Source: Triops longicaudatus (lineage: Eukaryota > Arthropoda > Branchiopoda > Notostraca > Triopsidae). From it: DNA of 64,000 nt. The DNA is taken from the NCBI GenBank assembly GCA_022885665.1, contig JAGQDJ010000202.1, positions 434,001-498,000 of the forward strand, in the 5' to 3' direction. The notes beneath the pieces were generated by a model. The model made no database searches and had not been told where the DNA came from. It saw only the letters and a list, made by a program, of their open reading frames with translations. The position numbers and the translations under genes are program-made. This document shows, one piece after another, positions 35,896 through 47,060 of this stretch; within the stretch, counting starts at the first letter, position 1, and every line of letters starts with the position of its first letter.

Positions 35896-37207
35896 CTGCA
35901 AGAAAATAAGACATGATTATCTTGAATATACTGAATAATATCCTCTGATGAGCTCGAACAAATCTCAGGTGCACACAAACCTTCTTAAAACATGTTTATT
36001 TTAAATAGTAAAGCCAGTTGGGCTCGGCGATGCATTGTCCCGTAGGCGAAGTTCGTCTTTCATGCTCGAACTCTGGTGATTCTTTGCCTCTTTTACAAAC
36101 ACCTCGAAATTTAAATAAGACGTTGTCAGCTGTCCCCCTTTCTTCACACGGATATTGTGCGTTATATGGGTGCGTGGCGGTGTTTTTCTCCATATTGTTG
36201 GTGCAAATAGACGGGGACAGCGAACACCAAGGTTTTCTTGATACTGGATAACGGTAGGCCTATAACGCACAGCTGGAAGTAGTTAATAACGATTAACGTG
36301 TACAAGGCCTGGGGCCCACATGTTGAAGGTGAGACCGGGCACAAGAAGAGGTAGAACGAAAAGTTAGAAAGGATGGAGTTTTTAAGTTGTGTTAGTTAGT
36401 AAGATGAACGATGAGGCAAAATGTCTCGTTTGCATAGACATTCGCGCCATGGGGTCTCAATTATGTTTTGCACCAGGAGAATCATGGACATGCACACCAC
36501 AGACAAGACACATCCACAAAAAGGCGGCGGCACCCTTAGAGCCTTCCTTGTAGTTTTGGCACCTTCCACCAACAACCTCTCCCTTTGTGGGGAAAACTTG
36601 CGATCCTGTGCGGAGTGTAAATGCTACAACATTTTTAGGGAAACGCGTAGGGCTTATTTGCATACACATCCTGTCCGAAAGATGACTCTATCCAAAAATT
36701 CGTTTCGAGGAACAAAAGCAAAAATAAAAGCAAATGTATTTTAAATAAAGCAAAAGAAAAATCAAGATTCCGCTTATGTGAAACAGAAATTAAACATAAT
36801 TGACTGATTTGAAAGTCAAAGTTAAAAATAGAAGCATATTCTTGCTGATGTCGCGAAAACCCCAAATTATGCAACGAATCGCTTAATCCTGTTACGAGGA
36901 ATTATGACAAACTAAAGAGATCTTCAAAGATCCATTCTGAAAAATTTCTCGTGTTTAGTTCCACGTTAAGCGTTAGCAAGCTGGTATAATAGGCTGCTTA
37001 AAGCTGAATGAGGCTAACTCTGTAATGAAGTTCTCGAGGAGTAGCATTTATCCGTAAAATTGATTGCTGTGAGAGTTAAAATTGTACTTGCAAAGAGACA
37101 AAGAAAATATTCTTTATTTTTAAGTATTTTTTCATTGGCGGTGGGGGGTATATATTCGTACTTTGTACTTTATTCACTCACTTTTTCGTGCATGGTTTCT
37201 TTTTTAG

Positions 37208-37315
37208 ATTATTCAATACTTCATGTTACGCAAGAGTTCTCTTCATTGTCGACCCCTCTGAACCTCCTCGGAACCCCTCCGAAAATTACGACGTTATTCG
37301 CAGGATCGTTTCCAG
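37208..37315 (+). other. Candidate internal exon, 108 bp (unconfirmed)
   Basis: It is bounded by a strong acceptor (TTTCTTTTTTAG) and a strong donor (CCAG|GTAAGA). The length is an exact multiple of three and two frames are open; one reads VLFIVDPSEPPRNPSENYDV. A 14-base direct repeat, GATCGTTTCCAGGT, spans the donor and recurs 24 bases later. No homology recognised. Confidence 0.25.
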
Positions 37316-40300
37316 GTAAGAACCTTGATCGTTTCCAGGTCATTCGTAAGTCGCATAAAGTATTTTGTGACAAAAAAACGTGGAGGTAGTCTTTCGTTAG
37401 TTCATTACTCCCAGTACCAGTCCTGCATTGTTACGAAATCACGTGGAAGGAATGACAGCCGTTCCAGCCATAAACCACGCTGAACTCCTCCTCCTCGCTC
37501 AATCAACGCAAAGGTCTCACCAGATTGAAGAAACGGCGTCAAAAGAAATAGGTTAATTTATCAGTCTATGTATGTCAAAACTTTAGTTTGAATATACTAT
37601 AGCTGGACGTATTTCACCCTTCCTGAAACAGAATTCGTTTATCCAGACATTTAGCATTTGGTAAATTGGATAAAAGGATAAAAAAAGGTTCGTAGGTCAT
37701 ACATAGATCATGTATTGGAAGGTAATAGAACATAAAAAATCACGCAGGTACCCCAAGCACTAAAGGCATCCGAGGGTTAAAGTTGCGTTTGAAAGGCGTT
37801 TTGATCTCCAAGCTGGATCTCATTGAGTGGAATCAGGAAAGAGTACAAGGAAATGGCAAAGGAATCATGGAAATAAAAATAATAAAAAAGAAGTTCCATT
37901 CGTTTGAGCCCTCAATGTTGCGTTGTGTATACGCACCAGCCCCTACTGAGCACGGTAGTAAATCTTGGATGACGGCCGTATTATACAGGCGCCAAATGAA
38001 GCAGGCCCACGTTTAAGGGGCACATGGGCAAGGGTACAAGGCGAATGAAGAAGGAGCCCAGCGTCTTAATCAGCATATAAATGTTGCTAATCACCATCCA
38101 CCTTTCCACCCCTCTTGTCGTTTCTGAATTGCTGGCTCATTTTCCACCTGCGTTTGGATCTCCAAACATGATACTAAATACAACCAACCCAAGTTTTGAC
38201 AATAGGGACCCCATCAGGTGCGATCGTATTTAACCTCAAGGTATTAATGAGCTGAACCAAGCTGAGCCAGCCTGAGCTGAGCCCAAGCTATTTAAACGTG
38301 ATTAAAAACATTTTTTCCTTATCTTAAACGAAATAAAAAAGAAAAAGATGGATTGGACAGCACAGCAAAAATAAAAAAAAATACTATTTAGGAGAGCTAA
38401 AGAATCCGAATTATGAGACACGTGTTCAAATAATTCCCGCAGTGCAAAACAATTAGAAATCAAATGATTATTTTTTTCTTGTTTCAGAATTAGAATTCCA
38501 TTGCATATTTTCTGTATTATTTTGAATAAATCCCTGTGAACATTTAGAATACCCTAGGATGTTTTTCTTAGAAGAATTTGAGGTGATATAAGGTGATATA
38601 AAGTATGCAGTGAAAAGTTGTGAAAGAAGTGAAATTTGTAATTGTCAAGAGCACATTTCTCCTTTCTGTTCATTTTTGCACAAATTCCTAATATTGATCG
38701 CGGACGCTTAAAATAAATGAGCCATTTTATTTGGGTGCATTACTTTCTGGATGGGCCACTTGAAAACGTCTTGTTTATTTGAGTGTGTGTTAAGCGATGA
38801 AAAAGGAGGTGGAAGTAGGATTTTCCTTTTTCGTTCTTCATTTTCTAAATTCTTCTTCTTTTTTGGGGAAGTTGCGTCCAGTCCAGCTCCTCTCTGCCTC
38901 TCTCTCTCTCTTTACTATTAATTACACAATAAATCGTGGTGAGCTCTTGGGCGCTAAACGGTGCTGTCTGGGGCGTTTCACACAAGGTCTTGCCCTCTAT
39001 CTTGGGGGAAATTTACATTCATTAAATTAGCCCGCTTTGCTTTAATATATGTGACACATGCTGTGATGTGTGCGTAAGTTACATGCAGGCAGCGCTACGA
39101 GGGACTCCGGTCTCTTTCCGCGATGTGTGAGAGTGTGAGCGCGTGTGGATAGGGGCATGTCTAAGGATAGAAATACTTGTATATACAACCCCAAACATTA
39201 AAAGGAAAACCAGTACTCTTAATGGCTTTCGGACTCCAGGCTGCGAAGACAGAAATTTTGCTTAATAGACTGGCTCGGATTGGATTTCACAGCCTGCGAT
39301 ACTCCAAACTTGCGTTCATTCATACACATAAGACCAATTTCCTGCAAACAAACTTTAAACAGCAATAATAATAATTAAACTTTCTGCAAAGGTTTACGAA
39401 CTTAGTTTTTTTTTCAGAAAATTATTTAACATTTTTATTCGTAGTTCAAATTATGTTGTATTTCTAGTTTTAAGTTTATTTTATATTTGTGTATTTTATA
39501 GCCAAAAATATTCTATTCGGTAAACATATTCTATTCGGTTAAAATCATTTAATTTCGCACATTTACTTTTTTCAAAGTTATTCTCTGCGAAAAGAAGAAA
39601 GCAATTATTTGATGATACTTAACATAAATAAATTAGATGATTTTTTCCTTAAACGAAAGATATATTAAGAAGCTGTATGTCACAATGGAAGGTCGAATTG
39701 TTTTTACAGTGCGACGGTGCAAAAATAATTGCAATACAACGTTCTCATATTTGGACATTTTGTTGCAGCATAAACTGATTACTGGAGACGCCAGGAGGGG
39801 TGTTTATGAAAAATGTATTCTCTTAAGTGGTCTGCCATAAGTTATAAACCTTGCTGAATTACGCATAAGAAACAAGACGTATTCTTGCACATAATTTTCA
39901 CGTTATTCCACGCACAACGCATTAAAGTTTTGGGTGTTCTATGCGTAAAACACAACAAAATGTAGTGCTGACTGTTGAGTCGGAAAAAATAATAAAAAAA
40001 ACATGGCATGCGCTCGTCATTGACTTTGCAGATTTTGTCTGCTGTGGCGCGCTTTGAAACATAAAACTGTTCAAGGCGTACCTCTTTAAACATTCCTAAT
40101 CAATAAACCAATGCCAGGTTATGCAAAGCGTCGCAGATGTAATTCGGAGAGAGCTTTTACGTCTGTCTAACAACACAATGATATATTATCGCCTAGAAGT
40201 GATAGCAATACTTTCAAGGGTAGCTTACGCACACACGAGTTCAAGCTTAATGGGTCTTGCGTGTGTTAGTCTTATATACACAAAATTCTTCACCATCGTT

Positions 40301-43300
40301 AACATTTTTCTAGTCATAGAGATTTTACCGACAGTAAAATGTACCAACTGTTTTCAAAGTCGGTGTCATATTAATAGAAATAAAAGTAATAATGATTTCA
40401 TAAAGCTAAAAAAACATTTAATGAAAGCAGGTTATAGTAATATGAAAGATTTTTCTTTTCATTAAATAGGCGAATCGGAAACAGAACGGGGGAGTAACCT
40501 CTATCATACGTCTTCTTATGAAGCGTGTCCTTTATGAAGTGTCGAAATTAACGGTGCGTGTAAGGCAGTTATTGAAGTTATGACTCTTGTTAAAGAAACG
40601 AGGGAATTTTTCTTGTCCATAGCAGAGACGAAGGGAGGGAGAAGAATTCAAGCAATTTTGAACGCTTGTAACACTAGAGTATATAAATACTCGAAAAAAA
40701 GTATCGTTTGCCATCCGTAGGACTGTTACTGCTCTGGGTATTTCTACGAAGGAATCTGTTGGAAGCAAATGAAAAAAAGAAGACGAAGAAAAAAAGACGA
40801 AAAAGCGACATACATAAAGGGAACTTCTCGTTAACTAAAGATTAGAACGAATGAAGCAGCAAGAGGGATGCTGCAAAGATTAACTCCATTGAAAAAAAAT
40901 CGAGGAAAAGAAAAGGCAAGAAAGAGAAAATAAAAAGGTCTGATGAAACAACCGTAAAAAGAGCTGTGGCTGTTTGCGTTTTATAGCCGTGACAAACGGC
41001 TGTAAGACTCCACCCAGCAAACACTTCGCTAGTCAGCAGGGGGTCCACTCTTAGGAACTTGGAGTTTGAAGCATAATCTATGAGACCACCATTGAATAAA
41101 TAAATAGCTAACAAGAGAAGCGCCTCCTAATGAGAGTTGTGCACGTGCTGTGTTAACCACAAACCAAGAAAATCTTTTTTTTTATATTTTACTTTTTCTG
41201 TTTAACTTCGTCGTACCTCATCGCACTTATTTATTTATTTCCTCTCTAGATGCACTCCATATATACTTTGTGTGCTTTGCCAAAAGCTTAGCTTCGCCCT
41301 TTCGCTCTTTATCGATTCTAAAACCGAGCAATATCGCAATATCATATAATCGGAATAGCCCTGCGTTGAAAATTCGCTCCACGGAGCGTGTAAACCGCGA
41401 TAACCATCTTGAAAGAAACAGAGGAGAACGAGAAACTCTAATGCTCCTTTCATCTCTTGTTTGTTTATGATTAAAGAAAATCCACGTTTGGCAGAGTCAT
41501 TGTACAAATCCTGAATCCCGCATTTCAACAAGCGTACCCAGTTTTAGGATTAACATCTTAATTGGTTTGTACTTTCAAGTTCGGATACATATTTCGATAG
41601 TTTTCCTAGAATCCATATTTACGTTAACGAAGTATTTCACTCTCCGTAGTGATTTGTCAAGAGTAGCTTTTTGGAAATATTATTTTTAAAATTGCCTCTT
41701 AAATATAAGTAAAGTGTGTTTAAATAACACTCAGAAAGACAACACCAGAGCCACGTGGGAAATCTGATCATTTTTGTAAATTCACTTGAATGATACAATT
41801 AGTACATTTTTCGTAATTTTTACCTTCCAACATGAATTGTGAAATCGTCGCGGTATTAGCCCGAATGTAAATTATGGACCAGGATTTCCCCTAGTAATAA
41901 GGAACAGTGTGAGTTTCGCGAGTTGGGCACTAACTGGCGTTTATCATGTGATCAAGTTTGAGGGGCGTTGTTATAGGATAACAAAAACGTCAAGTAACCT
42001 GGATACAGATCAAAATCGTCGCTAGACATGACAAGGAATTCAATAAAGACTAATGTTAAAGACGCAAGGTGTTGTCAGTTGTACCGATGGTTGAGTACAG
42101 TGTCGAAATTGGCTTCGCAAAGCTTTCCTCCGTTTTAGTACATTCATGACAGACGAGCGACACAACGAATGGACAAGAGTCTCTCATTGTTTCCGACATC
42201 CAGTGAATCTGTATAACCAGTAAGCATCTTGGATGAGCGTCGCCAGTGACTATTTTACTGCCCATAAAACTTAAGTTTTGCCGTACTTTTGTGTGTGAAA
42301 TGTGGTCTTCATCGTTCTCGAAACAGACAAGACGATGCCCTTTCGCGATATTATGATACTGTAAAAGGAGTAGTAATAGAGGAGGAGGAGGTAGAAGGCA
42401 TTATGAAAAAAATGAGACGATAATATGATTACGACTATTCAGCTTGTATCGAGCAGGACGTAAATCAGCAAGGAAGCCAATCTCTCGTCAACGACGTTAT
42501 GAAGGCAGCACCCTGGCGCGCGTAATGGCAGCGAACCTGGCGGGACGCCACACGTAACTGGCGTTACGGCCAACGGCTCAACAATCATCATCATCGCCAT
42601 CACCATCGCGCATTGCCCCCCTTCTTCTGCCTCTTGTTTTCTTTTTCTGGTGCTGCCTTCACTTCATGCCAACTAACTACAGATATGATATTACACTCCA
42701 GGAATGTTTTACTACATTTCCTCCTCAATAAACTCGGTTTGCTGCCAATCGCCCGCTCCACGGATAAAATAAAAGCTAGATAAAGTTCATAAACATAAAA
42801 AAGAAAGCCCCGAGGAGGGCCAAGTTAAGGTCTTAATGGTCTAAACTCCCCTCTGCCTTCTCCTGGGAGAAGAGTACAAAAAAGCATAAAGTATCTCGAA
42901 ATGGGCTTCGTGAATTGGCCATTGGTGCTATGCTCCCTGTTATGCGTATCTCTCAATATATAATAATGCGTTTTGGTGGCTGCCAATACCTATCTTTCAT
43001 ATTTATCACTGCCAATATTTTTCCACAGAGATAAAACCAACCCAGGTACGAAACAAGCCACCATGATGATGAAGAACGACTGACGCCTTTCATTGTTAAA
43101 AACTCCATGACCTTCTTGTTTAGCATTAAACGGGAAAGTTTTGGAATCAGGCTGTAAAGAGGGGCGGGGCTTACAGGGTTTGGAGGGTTGGTATGTGGCT
43201 TGCTCCCTAATTGATCTACGCTTAAAAGAGTTTTGGACTACCTGCAAGGCGATTAATGAGGCAGTTAAATGTGGATGCTAGCGCCCCTACTGGCAAAGCG

Positions 43301-43469
43301 AACATGGAATCATAATAAAATTAATACCCCAGGCAATTACAACAAACAGTAATTTACAATGCATTTCGTTACTACATATTTCTTGGATTTGGCTCGCTCT
43401 AGTTGATAAAAAAAGCAAAAAATTATTTAAATGTTTCACACTAGACTGTACGACGGAGTCTCAAAGACA

Positions 43470-43499
43470 CTTTGTCTAAATGTCAATATTTAGACAAAG
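43470..43499. repeat. Perfect hairpin with 12-bp arms
   Basis: CTTTGTCTAAAT, a six-base spacer, then ATTTAGACAAAG. The arms are exact complements. There is no T-run terminator and no gene context. Confidence 0.8.
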
Positions 43500-43656
43500 A
43501 TGTTTACTTGTCACGTGCAAAATTACAGAACCACATTAATTGCTTGCACATTTTGAAGTAAATTCCGTAAGTTGTGTGGATTAATTGTTTTTATAAGAAA
43601 TCCGTAAAATTGAAAAATTCCTAAAATTCTTAAAAATACTTTTCTTATTTTTACAG

Positions 43657-43750
43657 AAAAGTGGAACGATATCGGGTCAAATCTCTTAGTACTCTGTATG
43701 CTGCGAACCAAATTAGAAACCTTCAACAGGAAAAGCAAAGCTTAATTTAA
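43657..43750 (+). other. Candidate terminal coding exon (unconfirmed)
   Basis: After the acceptor TTATTTTTACAG one frame reads KVERYRVKSLSTLYAANQIR, then NLQQEKQSLI and a TAA stop. The heptad-like Leu spacing suggests a coiled-coil end. It is short, so chance is possible. Confidence 0.2.
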
Positions 43751-45285
43751 TTGTGCTGATGCAAATTCAGATAAAATCCAGTAATAAACTATGGATGACA
43801 TGTAACATGACTAACGTCAAAAAGCATTATAAAGTTCATAGTGAGTGGCTAATTTTATGTAAATGCCACAGCACATTTTCAAATCGTATTGGAAGACTTT
43901 CTATACATAACACAGTGAAAGTTTAACTTTTATTCAAAATTTTTCGTAGCACGTTTCAGCAATTCATAAGTGGGATTTTTTTCTACTCCTGTTTCGTTTT
44001 TATTGCATATTTTTGAATAGCGATAAGGTTTTGGTTGTGGCCGTATCTTTAATATTGCAAGGCAGTGTGGAACTACAGACGCAGAAAAAACATCATGAGT
44101 TGCTGGAAATTATGGAGATGGATTGGTTTCTTGCATGACAATCGTATTCAAAGTTAAATGCAACACTGTCGAGGGGAAAATTGTCTAATTTTTTATATAC
44201 AAAAAAATTACGTGTGATAAAATAGAAAAGGATGGATAGCTGTTGTGGCTTTGGGCTGCGCACGAATTTTTCTTTTACGTGCAGACTAAAATTATTATGA
44301 TGGTCAGTTTCGAAAGGTTGTGAAGATTCACGAGTCAAGAAAAGTTTTAAGAGTAGAAAAAGACTTTTTATGACTGGACCCAAAGAGAGTCAAAGAGAAC
44401 ATCAAGTTAAGCAGCGAGTAATAGCCTCGTGCTGACAAAATGGAGTTTTTGTCTGTGTGTGTGTCTGTTAGGGCTTTTATAATGGGTTAGTTTGGGTTTT
44501 GAGTCTTTGGGGGCCGTTAGAACAGACAAGAAAACGCTCAATATGTGCTGCACTACACGCCAAGAATAGGGACTCCAAAAATGTAAAAAAAGCTTGAGGA
44601 ATGTAAGCTAAAATTGCTAGGTTTTCTCTGTAAAAGCCATTATTTATTTTTTATTTCTTGTATTTTCCGTTTAAAAAAGGGACACAAAAAACGAGGAGTG
44701 GCTTCTGTTGACCTCTTAATGAGGTACTTAGCAAATTTGCCTGGAGGACAAGTTTGAGGTTCACCAAATGAACAAAAAGTGGGGAGTTTCGGTAGTATTA
44801 AAAAATAATGTGTGAAAATTCATGATATGTATAGTGTTTCGTGGCAGCGGCACCAACTGCAAGTGTGATAAACTATCTTTTATTCACGTCCTACTTTAAA
44901 GGAGATTTTTCTTTATTTTTTTTATTTTTATTTTTTTTTTTTACTAAGTAATTGCAAGCTGCCGAAAGGGTGTCCAAGGGTTGAACGCCAAGTGCGGGGA
45001 ACCCCTGCAAGAATTCGAGTTAGGGGGGTCAAGAAGACAATTTAACTTATTACTTATTGCTTTTACTGTGCTCTATCTCTTCAGGGGTAGAAAACTAAAT
45101 ACAAGCCTGGGGTGTAAGTTTTTACTTACTTTTAAGGGTTGGTGAATTATGAACTGAAGAAGATTTAACAGTAGGGGAATTTTTGGGAAAGAAAAGTCCT
45201 CTCTTAGAAAGGGGCGTGGCAAGGGTTCGTTTTCGATAAGAAATTAATATTGGTGGAAATAGGCATAGGCAAATTCCCTTAGCAC

Positions 45286-45323
45286 TCTTGAAGAGCGGGA
45301 AACAGATTCCCGCCAGCTCAAGA
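45286..45323. promoter_or_regulatory. Inverted pair of E2F-like sites in a hairpin
   Basis: GCGGGAAA and TTCCCGCC face each other across a few bases, inside outer arms TCTTGA and TCAAGA. GGGGCGTGGC lies upstream at about 45210-45220 and CCCCGCC lies about 20 bases downstream; both are KLF/Sp-like. This concentration in AT-rich DNA suggests a regulatory element. That is inference. Confidence 0.35.
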
Positions 45324-46867
45324 GAAAAAGCGTTAAAGGTCCTGGCCCCGCCTTTTTAACTAACGTAAAATAAATGAGATCTTCCTTCTTATCGTTTCGT
45401 CTTCGGGGAAGTAATGTAGGGAGTCAATAAACTAAGACTGAAACATCTATCAGTTGCGTACGATCTGAATGAAATGGCTGTAAACGATTCTGTGTTTTGA
45501 TAGCACGTGAAAACCAAGGCCCGCAGGGAGGGGAGAAGGAGGAGCAGAAATGGGGCCACATTCTTCTTCACTTATGAGAGACTCGTTAAAAAAGGTCAGC
45601 TTAATTACATGAGAATTTGAAATGAGAAGGCACCAAGCGTATTTTAAGAGACAAACGAGCGTGCTACACAGTATATAGTATTGTGCTAGTCAGTGGATCC
45701 TCAGTTAAGCAAACTGATTTACACCAGCTTTTCGTACCCCATCCTCCTTGAAAAAAACAATGCAATAAAATAAATAAGTTAAAATACAGAGATACGAAAT
45801 TGAATATAATACATGGGAAAAGAACAGAAATACCGCAACAATAAAGAACAGAAATAAAAACCAACAGTGAAAGGTAAGAAATAAAATAAAAATAAATCGC
45901 AGTTCACTTGAGTAACTCGAATGAATCGCAAAATTTCAACAAAACTGGTCCCAAGCAAGGATTTAAGTACCCGAAACTCCATGTATGCATTTTTACGGAA
46001 TAATTAGTCGCGTCACGATTTCCTTTGGGCGAAAAGAGCTTACGCCTAATGCGCGATTTTATTGTAATGTTGCTATAAATAAGTACTTTGTTCGTTCGGC
46101 AAGATGTTTGATACTCGTTAGAAATTATCTGTTATGCGATTAACTATTTCAAGTAATAAAGTTGGAGTCGTGTCAGTTTGAAGCGTTATAGAAAGGTGGA
46201 AAGGAAAGATGAGAAGAGGGGATAACGAATGTGAGCAAGACAAGGGATAAATAAGCTAAACGGAGAGTTTTGGAGCGTTCAACATTAGCAGGTCAATTGA
46301 TGGCCCATAGGGGCAATACTAATAGCTTTGCGTGTATGAAGGCGAACCCTTCATTACCAAATGACCAGGTGAGGGGCGTTTTCTTCCTCGTAAAACGTCC
46401 AGAGAAATAGGAGAAAAAATAACATTACCTTTTGCCAAGTCGAGAAAAGGGGCAGAACAATTTCTCATACTCTGTCATAATTCTTTTTCCCTTTTTTCTT
46501 TCCTTTTTTCAGTTTCCCTAGAATAAAAATTCACGCACACATTTTCCTCAACCAATTCGCTAAACGTGTAACCTGAGCACGTTCAGAAGCGGTGGCTTCT
46601 AAACAAAGATTTTTTTTTAGAAAAGGAATTGTTTCCATTAGACGTAGTTGTCTACAAAGAGACGAAATCAGCTAATTAGAGCACCGTGTCTTATAAACTC
46701 GTTAAAAACTCCAACCAAGCCAACTGCTTAAAACTAAACGTGCTGTTTTGAACAACCAAAGTTGTTCTGTCTTGTCGGATACTTTGAAGTCTGTATGGAC
46801 AAGTAAATGGCTTTTTGCAATAATTAAGAGGCATATAGCAAGTTTGCTCTCCATTTTCATTTGTAGT

Positions 46868-47060
46868 AATGTTAAAATTAATTAAAAATATTTAAAAAAT
46901 GTTATAAAAATATTTCGAAAAATATTTGAAAAATAATTTAAAAAATATTTTTTAAACATTTTAAAATATTTTTAAAAATATTTAAAATATTAATATTAAT
47001 ATTAATATATAAAAATATTAAAAATATTTAAATATGTTAAAATATTGTAAAAAATATTTC
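46868..47060. repeat. AT-rich low-complexity tract
   Basis: About 190 bases made almost wholly of A and T, built from variants of AAATATTT and TTAATA. Many internal complements could form stems. It resembles matrix-attachment or easily unwound DNA; no function is proven. Confidence 0.85.

Larger units (their letters stand above)
34421..45285. other. Gene-poor region, third part
   Basis: No recognised gene. It holds candidate exon segments at 35731-35895 (minus), 37208-37315 (plus) and 43657-43750 (plus), a (CT)n run near 38896-38912, a GC-rich island around 42510-42570 with a CGTAAC-TGGC-GTTACG inverted repeat and ATC triplets after it, and a perfect 12-bp-arm hairpin at 43470-43499. Confidence 0.45.

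Noticed and set aside
40121..40465. 114-codon plus-strand ORF
   Set aside because: No recognisable domain and AT-driven composition (Ile/Asn/Lys/Phe-rich); not supported.
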